A stretch of 64,000 nt of DNA from Eubacteriales bacterium (GTDB lineage: Bacteria; Bacillota; Clostridia; Oscillospirales; Oscillospiraceae): positions 1 through 64,000 of the forward strand of contig JAUNJE010000007.1 of assembly GCA_030533415.1 (NCBI GenBank), written 5' to 3'. Position 1 is the first letter of the stretch, and each line of letters opens with the position of its first letter. The position numbers were made by a program, and so were the translations under genes. This document shows positions 8,207 to 17,818 of this stretch, piece by piece. The notes under the pieces were generated by a model. It ran no database searches, had not been told where the DNA came from, and saw nothing but the letters and a program-made list of their open reading frames with translations.

Positions 8207-8984
8207 GAGGAAGCGGGATATTGGGATTCTTCTTTTGGCTGTTTTGGCCGCGGTGGCTGTGGCGGTCAGTGTGTTTTCGGGAAGCGCCATCAAAACCGGC
8301 GCCTGGGGGCTGAGCTTCCGCCAGGAGGGCGTTGCCCCCATCGGCAACGCGGGCGCGGACCAGCTGCGGCGCTATGATGCCGCTTATATTGGGGATACCA
8401 CCCAGAAGGTGCTTTACCTGACCTTTGACGCGGGCTATGAAAACGGCTGTACGGAAAAAATTTTGGATACCCTGAAAAAGCATGAGGTAAGCGCCGCCTT
8501 TTTCCTGGTGGGCAATTACATTGAGAAAAACGCCGATCTGGTGCGCCGGATGGTGGAAGAGGGCCATATTGTGGGAAACCACACCATGCATCACTATGAC
8601 ATGAGCAAAATCTCGGAAAAGGATGCCTTTGCCAAGGAGCTGCAGGATCTGGAAGCGCTGTATAAGCAGACCACCGGACAAGAAATGCCCAAATACTACC
8701 GCCCGCCCCAGGGCATTTACAACGAGGAAAATCTGAAAATGGCCCAGGAGCTGGGCTATAAGACGGTTTTCTGGAGCCTTGCCTATGTGGACTGGAACAA
8801 TGACGCCCAACCCACGGCGGAGCAGGCCTTTGCCAAGCTTTTGCCCCGAACCCACAGCGGCGCAGTGATTTTGCTGCATTCTACGTCCCAGACCAACGCG
8901 GAAATTCTGGACGAGCTGCTGACCAAATGGGAGGAGCAGGGCTACCGGTTCGGGACGGTGGAGGAACTGTTTCCGGCAGGATGA
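8205..8984 (+). CDS. PdaA-like polysaccharide (peptidoglycan) deacetylase
   Basis: A 259-residue exported NodB-type deacetylase. An N-terminal hydrophobic anchor or signal (about residues 7-24) precedes the catalytic domain. Motif 1 is TFDAGYENG, in which the second aspartate of TFDDG is replaced, as in the sporulation enzyme PdaA. The metal-binding histidines are in HTMHH, and the third motif is RPPQGIYNEEN. PdaA removes N-acetyl from muramic acid on the way to muramic-delta-lactam in the spore cortex; the same role is inferred here. The start at 8205 is used because GGAGGGG (8191-8197) precedes it; a TTG at 8181 would lie in the hairpin loop. Confidence 0.85.
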   Translation: MRKRDIGILLLAVLAAVAVAVSVFSGSAIKTGAWGLSFRQEGVAPIGNAGADQLRRYDAAYIGDTTQKVLYLTFDAGYENGCTEKILDTLKKHEVSAAFFLVGNYIEKNADLVRRMVEEGHIVGNHTMHHYDMSKISEKDAFAKELQDLEALYKQTTGQEMPKYYRPPQGIYNEENLKMAQELGYKTVFWSLAYVDWNNDAQPTAEQAFAKLLPRTHSGAVILLHSTSQTNAEILDELLTKWEEQGYRFGTVEELFPAG

Positions 8985-8985
8985 C

Positions 8986-9022
8986 AATTCCGCCCGGCGA
9001 AGCTTCGCCGGGCGGAATTTTT
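8986..9022. terminator. Bidirectional terminator between the pdaA-like gene and hemW
   Basis: A perfect 16-bp palindromic stem (AATTCCGCCCGGCGAA with its complement, 2-nt centre) is flanked by T-rich sequence and separates convergent genes. Confidence 0.85.
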
Positions 9023-9062
9023 ATCATTCGTAAACGGTGGCACGGTAAGGCGGGAAAACGCA

Positions 9063-10256
9063 TCAAATCCGTTTCAGCGGCTCGGAACCGTCCTGGGCAA
9101 GCAGAAGGTCCGTGATGATGTCATTGCTGACAAGATACCCTTTGGGGGTCAGCACCCATCGGCCGGAGTCGGTCTGGGTGGCGTGGAAGAAACGGCGGCG
9201 CTTTTCCAGCACCTCCTCCAGGGGGGCAAAGGGCAGCAGGAACATCTTTTCGTATTCCGCGGCGCTGATGCCCACGCTGGTCCGCAGCCGCAGCATCAGG
9301 TATTCCCCGGCCCGCTCCCGCATGGGAATCTCCTGCAGGTCCTCCATGATGTCGCCTCCGTCCCGGATGGCGGTGATATAGGATTGCAGGTCCCGCTTCA
9401 GGGTGAAGCGCTTGCCGGCAAAGTCGGAGCTGGCGCTGGGGCCGAAGCCCAGGTATTCCCCGCCGGTCCAGTATTTCATGTTGTGCTTGGAGACCAGGCC
9501 CTTGCGGCAGAAGTTGGAGATCTCGTACTGGCGGAAGCCCCGGCCCCGAAGGGCCTCCACGGCGGTCAGGTACATATCCGCCTGGGTTTCGTCGTCGGGC
9601 AGGTTCAGCATCTCCTTATATTCATAGAAGGGGGTGCCCTCCTCTATTTTCAGGGCGTAGCAGCTGACATGCTCGGGCAGCAGCCGCAGCACATTGTCCA
9701 GGGTCTCCTGCCAGTCCTGGAGGTCCTGGCCGGGCAGGCCGTACATCAGGTCTACGGACACATTGCGGAAGCCCGCCTTGCGGATGCGCTGGTAGGCGGT
9801 GACAGCCTGGTCATAGGTATGGGGGCGGCCCAGTTTTTTCAGCATATCATTGTCATCGGACTGGATCCCCAGGCTGACCCGGTTGAAGCCCTCGGCCCGG
9901 AGCCGGTGCAGCAGCCGGTCGGAAACGGAATCGGGATTGGCCTCAAAGGTGATTTCGGCGTTGTTGTCCACGTCGAAGTTCCGGCGGATGGTGGTCAGGA
10001 TCACGGCCATGCCGTCGGCGCCGAAGAAAGTGGGCGTACCGCCGCCGAAGTATATGGAATCCACCTTGTAGCCGGGGGCCAGCTCACCGGCCTCCTTGAT
10101 GTGGTCGCATACGGCATCCAGGTAGCCATCGATAAGCTTGTCATCCTTGGTAGCCATGGAGTAAAAGTCGCAGTACTGGCACTTGCTGCGGCAGAAGGGG
10201 ACATGGATATAGAGTCCCAGGGGCGTTTTGTTGGGGCGTTTGGTCAGAATGGGCAT
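9063..10256 (-). CDS. hemW: Radical SAM heme chaperone HemW (coproporphyrinogen III oxidase-like)
   Basis: A 397-residue radical SAM protein. The N-terminal IHVPFCRSKCQYCDFYS carries the C-x3-C-x2-C [4Fe-4S] motif, and YFGGGTPTF follows. HemN has an extra cysteine after the CxxxCxxC motif; the CDFYS form is typical of HemW, which carries heme to its targets. An HTH-like C-terminal domain is present. A GGAGG site lies 7 nt before the ATG at 10256. It lies downstream of lepA on the same strand (69-nt gap), the lepA-hemW order common in Firmicutes. Confidence 0.92.
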   Translation of the reverse strand: MPILTKRPNKTPLGLYIHVPFCRSKCQYCDFYSMATKDDKLIDGYLDAVCDHIKEAGELAPGYKVDSIYFGGGTPTFFGADGMAVILTTIRRNFDVDNNAEITFEANPDSVSDRLLHRLRAEGFNRVSLGIQSDDNDMLKKLGRPHTYDQAVTAYQRIRKAGFRNVSVDLMYGLPGQDLQDWQETLDNVLRLLPEHVSCYALKIEEGTPFYEYKEMLNLPDDETQADMYLTAVEALRGRGFRQYEISNFCRKGLVSKHNMKYWTGGEYLGFGPSASSDFAGKRFTLKRDLQSYITAIRDGGDIMEDLQEIPMRERAGEYLMLRLRTSVGISAAEYEKMFLLPFAPLEEVLEKRRRFFHATQTDSGRWVLTPKGYLVSNDIITDLLLAQDGSEPLKRI

Positions 10257-10325
10257 AGTATTTTACCTCCGGGGAAATAAATGCGGATTAGAGAAAGCAA
10301 AGGACCGTGCGGTTTCGCGGGATGC

Positions 10326-12134
<1,809 letters not shown>

Positions 12135-12209
12135 TTGGGTTGCACCTCAAATTTGGGAAGATAGCGAGGAGAATGCGGTGTCCAAAGGGCAAACACATTC
12201 ATTTTTCCA

Positions 12210-12238
12210 ATTATACCGAATTATTCCCAAAAAGTAAA
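12210..12238 (-). promoter_or_regulatory. lepA-hemW promoter
   Basis: On the minus strand TTTACT (12233-12238), a 17-nt spacer and TATAAT (12210-12215) lie about 75 nt before the lepA start. Confidence 0.65.
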
Positions 12239-12334
12239 CCGTATGTTTTCGCAAAATCAGGGGAAAACTGTCCTCGTGAAAAGAATTTTTTTCGAAAAAC
12301 AGATAAAATTAAGAAATAATTCTGTAAAATCCTC

Positions 12335-12363
12335 TTGTCATAATGAAAAAAACGCGGTATAGT
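12335..12363 (+). promoter_or_regulatory. rpoD promoter
   Basis: TTGTCA (12335-12340), a 17-nt spacer and TATAGT (12358-12363) lie within AT-rich sequence 55 nt upstream of the rpoD start. Confidence 0.75.
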
Positions 12364-12417
12364 TTAACAGTATGAGAATTTTATAGATATTTACATAGAA
12401 AAAAGAGGGGACTTTCC

Positions 12418-13566
12418 ATGAGCACACCGAAGAAAAGTTCAAAAACCAATTTAGAGGATGTTCAGGCCGCCCTGCAGGCGTTGATCACCCAGGGAAAAAA
12501 GGACGGTATGATTCGTGCCGCTGATCTGAACGCCCTTCTGGAAAAAATGCAGCTGACCCCCGAAAAAATAGAAGAAATTTATGACCGCTTCGACGCCATG
12601 AACATCCAGATCGTTACGGCTGACCTGGAACTGGACCTGGGGGTTGACGACGCCGTTCTGGACGGTGAGGGGGATATTGACCTCAGCGGCCTGGATGAAG
12701 AGGAACTGGTGGACCCCGTTGACCTGGCGGCGGAATACAGCCTGGACGACCCCGTCCGGATGTATTTGAAGGAGATCGGTCAGGTAAAGCTCCTGTCCGC
12801 TGAGGAAGAGGTGGAGCTTGCCAAGCGGGTGGCCGAGGGCGACCAGGAGGCCAAGAACAAGCTGACGGAGGCTAACCTGCGTCTGGTGGTCTCCATTGCC
12901 AAGAAATATTCCGGCCGGGGCCTGCATATTCTGGACTTGATCCAGGAGGGCAATACAGGCCTGATCCGCGCGGTTGACAAATTTGACTGGACAAAGGGAA
13001 ACAAATTCTCTACATATGCCACCTGGTGGATCCGTCAGGCCATCACCCGCGCCATCGCGGATCAAGCCCGTACCATCCGCGTGCCGGTGCATATGGTGGA
13101 GGTCATCAACAAGGCCACCCGCTGCAACCGAAAGCTGGTGCAGGAGCTGGGCCGTGAACCGACTGTGGAGGAGATCGCCGCAGAGCTGAACCTGCCTGTG
13201 GAAAAGATCATCGAGGCCAACCGCACCGCCGCCGACACCCTGAGCCTGGACACGCCTGTGGGCGACGAAGAAGACACCTCCATTGGCTCCTTCGTGGAGG
13301 ATGAGCGCACCCCCGGCCCTGCAGACGCCACCTCCAACGCCCTGCTGGCCGAGGCCCTGAAGGAAATTTTGGATACCCTGACCGAGCGGGAAGCCGACGT
13401 GCTGCGCATGCGGTTCGGCATGTACGATGGCCGCACCCATACCCTGGAGGAAGTGGGCCAGATCTTCGGCGTCACCCGGGAGCGCATCCGCCAGATCGAA
13501 AACAAGGCCATCCGGAAACTGAGACATCCCAGCCGGGCCAAGAAGATTCGGGATTTCTATTGTTAA
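12418..13566 (+). CDS. rpoD: Primary RNA polymerase sigma factor (sigma-70/SigA)
   Basis: A 382-residue housekeeping sigma factor. An N-terminal acidic region 1.1 is followed by region 1.2 ([16 protein letters not shown]) and region 2 with the core-binding and -10 recognition sequence ([20 protein letters not shown], then [17 protein letters not shown]). Region 3 comes next, and region 4 ends in the [21 protein letters not shown]. It directs transcription from the TTGACA/TATAAT promoters seen throughout the window. The usual dnaG neighbour is absent: the gene stands alone with its own promoter and terminator. An AGAGGGG site precedes the ATG. Confidence 0.97.
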   Translation: MSTPKKSSKTNLEDVQAALQALITQGKKDGMIRAADLNALLEKMQLTPEKIEEIYDRFDAMNIQIVTADLELDLGVDDAVLDGEGDIDLSGLDEEELVDPVDLAAEYSLDDPVRMYLKEIGQVKLLSAEEEVELAKRVAEGDQEAKNKLTEANLRLVVSIAKKYSGRGLHILDLIQEGNTGLIRAVDKFDWTKGNKFSTYATWWIRQAITRAIADQARTIRVPVHMVEVINKATRCNRKLVQELGREPTVEEIAAELNLPVEKIIEANRTAADTLSLDTPVGDEEDTSIGSFVEDERTPGPADATSNALLAEALKEILDTLTEREADVLRMRFGMYDGRTHTLEEVGQIFGVTRERIRQIENKAIRKLRHPSRAKKIRDFYC

Positions 13567-13610
13567 AGTTAGTTTGAAAGCCACAGCATTGGCACAGAGC
13601 AAAAAATATC

Positions 13611-13646
13611 TGGGGCGGCAGCATTCTTTTGCTGCCGCCCCTCTTT
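13611..13646 (+). terminator. rpoD terminator
   Basis: A 12-bp stem GGGGCGGCAGCA/TGCTGCCGCCCC (13612-13623 with 13630-13641) is followed by CTTTG, 45 nt past the rpoD stop. Confidence 0.8.
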
Positions 13647-13757
13647 GATTGCCGAACCGCAAAACCGGACGGAACTGTAGCCGGTGGGTGCGGATATTTT
13701 TTTCTTACCGCCCGCAGGCCAGACAAGGTTTGCTGTCCTTTTGGCAAATTCAATTTC

Positions 13758-14378
13758 TCATAACAAATACGCTTTAATATCCCCGGCAAACTGGTTGCCG
13801 CACCGGGCAAGCTCGCCAAGCACACGGTCGATACCTTGCTCACTCTTGTACCAATTTTCTTTTGTAATGTTGAAACAATGAACCGGGCAGACTTTTATTG
13901 CAGCATCAGGAAAGGCCATTTGATAAAGCATAAGGCAACGCCGGGCATGAAACGCTTTACAAACAATCAATGCGGTTTTTATCTCTATCCCTTTTTCGTC
14001 AACGGCTTTTCGGGATAGAAATGCGTTGTCACGGGTATGCCCTGACAGGTTTTCTCCGATGATTGCATCAGCAGGCACGCCGTTTTGAATAAGCACATCC
14101 GTAAAGAACTCGCAGTCAGACTGATAATCACCGTTATATCTGTCCGCCTTTGCGTGAACGCCTGGCCATTTATCACGCTTAACACTGACGCCGCCTGACG
14201 GAATAAGCCATTTCGCGTATTTCTTGCGGTACAGCTCTGCCGCATATTCAGGCGGTTCGGGGTATGAGCCACCGGGCAAAAAGATGGCATCAACCGTTTC
14301 CGGCGCATCAGAAACAAATATAAAGTTTGAAATATCGGTTATAATTTCCATTTGTTTTAATGGATGCGTTTGCTTCAT
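13758..14378 (-). CDS. YdcF/DUF218 family protein
   Basis: A 206-residue protein of the DUF218 (YdcF/SanA-like) fold. The hydrophobic strand AIFLPGGSY near the N-terminus, the IPSGG turn, GENLSGHTRDNAFLS (G-x-S-x-x-T-x-x-N-A, the family signature) and TALIVCKAFHARRC are visible. Family members are implicated in envelope functions, but the chemistry is uncertain. The start at 14378 follows GGAGGAA. It is the second gene after an XRE regulator (55-nt gap). Base composition is visibly less GC-rich than in surrounding genes, which may mean recent acquisition of the pair. Confidence 0.8.
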   Translation of the reverse strand: MKQTHPLKQMEIITDISNFIFVSDAPETVDAIFLPGGSYPEPPEYAAELYRKKYAKWLIPSGGVSVKRDKWPGVHAKADRYNGDYQSDCEFFTDVLIQNGVPADAIIGENLSGHTRDNAFLSRKAVDEKGIEIKTALIVCKAFHARRCLMLYQMAFPDAAIKVCPVHCFNITKENWYKSEQGIDRVLGELARCGNQFAGDIKAYLL

Positions 14379-14433
14379 ATGTCTTCCTCCGCAAACTGAA
14401 ATTTCGAACTGGTTCCTCAAAAAATGGGGAGTT

Positions 14434-14943
14434 TCAGAGTTTCTTCCGTGTCAAGCAAATTCCGGCGATTGCTCCAAGCAGGGCAAACGGCGCTATTCTA
14501 ACGAACAGCCACTCCAATGCGTGGAGCAAGGCTCCAAAAACTGCGGTTTCGGGATCGCCGTAATCCCAGCCCAAGTAAGGACTGCTTAACACGGTTAGGA
14601 CCGCAAAAATTGCTACGATAACCGCGCACAGGAAGATAAAAAGCCAATGGACCGCTTTTTGTTTCGCTGCCTTTCTATGCGCAAGCTGCAGGTTTATGAC
14701 CTCGAGTTTTTCAGAAATTGCTTTTAAGTCATCAACCTTCGTCCCGGCCACCGTTTCTCCAAGCAGTGTGCTTACAGGCGTTTCAAATACCTCTGATATG
14801 GAAATCAACATATCAGCATCCGGAACCGACAAACCTTGTTCCCATTTTGATATCGTCTGCCTCACCACATTCAACTTGACTGCAAGTTCCTCTTGCGAAA
14901 GTCCTTTGGATTTTCTGATTGCTTTGATGTTTTCATTTAACAT
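14434..14943 (-). CDS. XRE-family regulator with C-terminal membrane segments
   Basis: A 169-residue protein. Residues 1-65 form a classical Cro/CI-type HTH (IRKSKGLSQEELAVKLNVVRQTISKWEQG). A linker precedes two hydrophobic segments (about WLFIFLCAVIVAIFAVLTVL and LFVRIAPFALLGAIAGICL), so the DNA-binding domain is probably tethered to the membrane. The start at 14943 follows AAAGGAGGT; an in-frame ATG at 15000 lies upstream of the promoter. It leads a two-gene unit with the DUF218 gene. Such HTH-TM proteins are common in Firmicutes as local regulators; the signal is unknown. Confidence 0.82.
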   Translation of the reverse strand: MLNENIKAIRKSKGLSQEELAVKLNVVRQTISKWEQGLSVPDADMLISISEVFETPVSTLLGETVAGTKVDDLKAISEKLEVINLQLAHRKAAKQKAVHWLFIFLCAVIVAIFAVLTVLSSPYLGWDYGDPETAVFGALLHALEWLFVRIAPFALLGAIAGICLTRKKL

Positions 14944-14967
14944 GAGGGATGACCTCCTTTCACCGCC

Positions 14968-14996
14968 ATTATACGGAGGAAAGCCCGTTGCGGCAA
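14968..14996 (-). promoter_or_regulatory. Promoter of the XRE-DUF218 unit
   Basis: Minus-strand TTGCCG (14991-14996), a 17-nt spacer and consensus TATAAT (14968-14973) lie directly upstream of the ribosome-binding site. Confidence 0.75.
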
Positions 14997-15040
14997 GCAA
15001 CGCAGATTAACATTTCACGCAATCCCGGTTTGCCGCTAAT

Positions 15041-15055
15041 TTGCGTTTTACGCAA
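15041..15055. promoter_or_regulatory. Candidate operator palindrome TTGCGT-N3-ACGCAA
   Basis: A perfect 6-bp inverted repeat with a 3-nt centre lies 45 bp upstream of the -35 of the XRE gene. Additional half-sites (ACGCAA at about 15017-15022, CAACGC near 14998-15003) lie between it and the promoter. Autoregulation by the XRE protein is an inference. Confidence 0.4.
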
Positions 15056-15095
15056 GGACAGAAGGAACTGCATCATGGCAAAGCGCGGATGACCT

Positions 15096-16283
15096 TTATT
15101 TTTCCGCAACCCCCTTGATCAGTTCCCCAAACACCGGCAGGCTTCTTTGAATCATCTCGAAGCTCACGCAGTAGCAGATGCGGAAATATCCGGGGCAGCC
15201 AAAACCGTCGCCGGGAACTACCAGCAGGTCCTTTTCCTTGGCCCGCTGGGAGAAGGCATTGGCATCTCCCCCGGGGGCCTTGATGAACAGATAGAACGCA
15301 CCGTCCGGCTTGGCCATCTCATAGCCCATAGCGGTCAGCCCCTCATACAGTGCCTTGCGGTTGCGGTCATAGCTCTGGAGGTCCGGCCGCAGGTGGGCGC
15401 ACCGGGCAATGACCTTTTGCCACAAAGACGGGGCGCAGACGTGGCCGCCGGCCCGGGCGGCTCCGGCAATGGCGGCGTAGAGCCGCTGGCTGTCCGCGGC
15501 GGCGCCGGGAACATAGACATAGCCGATCCGTTCCCCGGGCAGGGATAGAGATTTGGAGTAGGAATAACAAAGAATGGTGTCGGGATAGATATGGGGAACA
15601 AAGGGCACTTCCACGCCATAGGCCAGCTCCCGGTAAGGTTCGTCAGAGATCAGGTAAATGGGATGGCCGTATTCCGCGGCCTTGCGTACCAGCAGGCCGC
15701 TCAAAGCTGTCAGGGTCTCCCGGGTATAGACCACCCCGGAGGGGTTGTTGGGGGAATTGATCAGGACCGCCTGGGTGTGGGGCGTGATCCGCTCCTCCAC
15801 GGCCGCCAGGCCGATCTGGAAGGAGGGCACATCCGGCGGTACCACCCGGAACCGCAATCCGGCTTCCTCCACAAAGGGCTTGTACTCCGGGAAATACGGG
15901 GCGATGGTGAGGATCTCCCCGCCGGGGACAGCCAACGCCCGGAAAACGGAAACCAGCTCCGGCGCCGCGCCGCAGCCGATGAAAAATTCTTCCGGGACGG
16001 TATGGGCGCCGTAACGGGCATTCAGGTCATCGGAAATGGCCTTCCGGGTGGCGTAATCTCCCACGGCGGAGGTGTAGCCGTGGACAAGGAGGGAGTCGGT
16101 GTCGCTGAGAATATCCCGGATGGTCTGATCCACCTCCTTGGGAGAGGGGATGGAGGGATTGCCCAGGGAATAATCATAGACGTTTTCCCTGCCAACAACA
16201 GCGGCCCGCTGGCAGCCATATTCAAACAAATCCCGGATGCAGGAGCGGTTGGCCCCCAGGGCGTAGGCGTTTTCATTTAGCAT
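15096..16283 (-). CDS. PLP-dependent aminotransferase, class I/II
   Basis: A 395-residue fold-type I aminotransferase, probably aspartate- or aromatic-type. Visible are the glycine-rich cofactor region (GCGAAPELVSVFRAL), INSPNNPSGVVYT with the conserved Asn-Pro pair, SDEPYRELAYG, and the Schiff-base lysine in CYSYSKSLSLPGERIGY. A C-terminal RICYC segment contains the carboxylate-binding arginine. The GGAGG site is in place before the ATG at 16283. It lies downstream of the exonuclease and CYTH genes on the same strand (74-nt gap). Substrate specificity cannot be settled by reading; aspartate aminotransferase is the likeliest. Confidence 0.88.
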   Translation of the reverse strand: MLNENAYALGANRSCIRDLFEYGCQRAAVVGRENVYDYSLGNPSIPSPKEVDQTIRDILSDTDSLLVHGYTSAVGDYATRKAISDDLNARYGAHTVPEEFFIGCGAAPELVSVFRALAVPGGEILTIAPYFPEYKPFVEEAGLRFRVVPPDVPSFQIGLAAVEERITPHTQAVLINSPNNPSGVVYTRETLTALSGLLVRKAAEYGHPIYLISDEPYRELAYGVEVPFVPHIYPDTILCYSYSKSLSLPGERIGYVYVPGAAADSQRLYAAIAGAARAGGHVCAPSLWQKVIARCAHLRPDLQSYDRNRKALYEGLTAMGYEMAKPDGAFYLFIKAPGGDANAFSQRAKEKDLLVVPGDGFGCPGYFRICYCVSFEMIQRSLPVFGELIKGVAEK

Positions 16284-16357
16284 AAAATTACCTCCATGTA
16301 TGGATACAAGATATGAGACGCAGAAAGATGTAAAAAATATCCTGTATATCTTTTCGC

Positions 16358-17047
16358 TCAGAGTTCGTACAGCGGCTTCGGAGGATTGTAGGGCTGGGGC
16401 TTGTAGGTTACGGAGCCGATGGCCTTTCCCTCGATGCCGTACTTGGGGTTATAGCCAAAGAGGTTGACATAACGCTCCAAATCGCCCTTTTCCTTCTCCA
16501 TTTCCTCCATGACGGCCACCGTGGCGATAACGTCGTCCACTGCCCGGTGGGAGTTGACCACCCGGCCGGAAAGGCCATACTGGGCAATGGCATTGCACAG
16601 CTTGTGGGGATAGCTGTGGCGGTCCCGGTAGACGGTGAGCAGGTCCAGCTTGTCCTTGCCCTTGAGGATGGCGGGGTCGCCGTGCCGCAAAAGCATGTAG
16701 AACAGGAAGCTCAGGTCGAAATGGGCATTATAGGCCAGCAGCAGGGTGTTTCCCTGGATCATTTCCGCGATATCCCGGCAGACCCGGGTCTTGGGAAGGC
16801 CCCGCTCCCGCAGGTCCTGGGTGGAAATGCCGGTGAGCTGCTCGATTTTGGCGGGTACGAAGTTCCCGGGAGACAGGGCGATCAGCTCGTCATATTCCTG
16901 AATGACCTTGGGCACGCCTTCCACCTGCGCCACCACCACTGCGGCAAATTCAATGATCTCATCCCGGCTGTAATTCAGGCCCGTGGTCTCCGTGTCGAAG
17001 AGCACCAGACGGTCATACCGGGAAAACAATGTTTCTAGGTTTGGCAT
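16358..17047 (-). CDS. DnaQ-like 3'-5' exonuclease (DEDDh)
   Basis: A 229-residue exonuclease of the RNase D/epsilon superfamily. Motif I is LFDTETTGLNYSRDEIIEFAAV (D and E catalytic), motif II AYNAHFDLSFL, and motif III HRAVDDVIAT, with histidine and aspartate in the DEDDh arrangement. This removes 3' nucleotides from DNA or RNA in proofreading or repair. It is shorter than PolC and separate from any polymerase, so it may be a stand-alone repair nuclease or an epsilon-like subunit. It starts 22 nt after the CYTH gene and is probably co-transcribed with it. Confidence 0.88.
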   Translation of the reverse strand: MPNLETLFSRYDRLVLFDTETTGLNYSRDEIIEFAAVVVAQVEGVPKVIQEYDELIALSPGNFVPAKIEQLTGISTQDLRERGLPKTRVCRDIAEMIQGNTLLLAYNAHFDLSFLFYMLLRHGDPAILKGKDKLDLLTVYRDRHSYPHKLCNAIAQYGLSGRVVNSHRAVDDVIATVAVMEEMEKEKGDLERYVNLFGYNPKYGIEGKAIGSVTYKPQPYNPPKPLYEL

Positions 17048-17069
17048 TTTTTCTCTCTCCTGCCTTTGG

Positions 17070-17645
17070 TTATTTTTGCGCCAAAGCCATGGCCCGCTGG
17101 GCCTTGCTGGCAGGCTCGGCGGTCAGGTTAAATTCCTTCGCCAGATTTTCCGCAAAGGCCACGGCCACGATTTCGCTGCCGTGTTTCAGTTCCACTTCCA
17201 CCTCGGCGAAGGGCAGTTCCCTGCCGCCGCCCAACAGGCTTCCCTGATCCAGCGCCAGCTCCAGGATGCAGCCGGAAACCTCCAGTGTAGCCGCCAGCCG
17301 GGTAAACCGGGCGGCACAGACCTCGCAAATTCCGGATTGGGTCAGGGCAAGCAACCCTTTTGGCGCTCCGAGTTTACATAATTCCTGAACGGCGTCCAGG
17401 ATGGAGCCGCATTCCGCTTCCCACTCGCCCCGGCTGCCATCCGGCAGGGGGATTTTTACGGTGCAGACGGACCGCCCGTTTTCCAGCCGCCGGCGCAGGG
17501 TCCAGCGGCGCAGGCCAAGGGCGCCATCCGGTGTGTCATAGTAAGCGGTCTGCATCTCGATGGAGGCAAAGCCGGGAAATTTTTCCCGAATTGCGGCGAT
17601 TTTTTGGCTGTCCGCCCTGTATTTCAGTTCGAATTCTCTGCCCAT
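17070..17645 (-). CDS. CYTH-domain protein (triphosphate tunnel metalloenzyme)
   Basis: A 191-residue CYTH protein. The signature E-x-E-x-K is at the extreme N-terminus (REFELKYRA, residues 3-11). Further charged strands that line the tunnel follow (LRRRLENG, CTVKIPLPDGSRGEWEAE, FAEVEVELKHG). Family members hydrolyse inorganic triphosphate, thiamine triphosphate or act as adenylate cyclases; inorganic triphosphatase is most frequent in bacteria. It is the first gene of an operon with the exonuclease and the aminotransferase and has a clear promoter. The substrate is not determined. Confidence 0.85.
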   Translation of the reverse strand: MGREFELKYRADSQKIAAIREKFPGFASIEMQTAYYDTPDGALGLRRWTLRRRLENGRSVCTVKIPLPDGSRGEWEAECGSILDAVQELCKLGAPKGLLALTQSGICEVCAARFTRLAATLEVSGCILELALDQGSLLGGGRELPFAEVEVELKHGSEIVAVAFAENLAKEFNLTAEPASKAQRAMALAQK

Positions 17646-17699
17646 GAAGCTTGGTTCCTTTCCGCCGGAGGCATAGGGGTGGCAACGTCAATTTCCTAT

Positions 17700-17728
17700 A
17701 TTATACACCCGCCAAGGCCGGTATGCAA
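17700..17728 (-). promoter_or_regulatory. Promoter of the CYTH-exonuclease-aminotransferase operon
   Basis: Minus-strand TTGCAT (17723-17728), a 17-nt spacer and TATAAT (17700-17705) lie 55 nt before the CYTH start. Confidence 0.75.
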
Positions 17729-17776
17729 GAAACTTTCTGCCCATTCTGATTACGACGGAATATTTTTCTCCGGCGT

Positions 17777-17793
17777 GATAGGATTTTCCTATC
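17777..17793. promoter_or_regulatory. Perfect inverted repeat GATAGGA-TTT-TCCTATC ahead of spoIIE
   Basis: A 7-bp perfect palindrome with a 3-nt centre ends 26 nt before the spoIIE start. It could be an operator or a leader hairpin near the ribosome-binding site. No protein is assigned to it. Confidence 0.35.
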
Positions 17794-17818
17794 TCAAAGG
17801 AAAGGCAGTGGTGTACGA

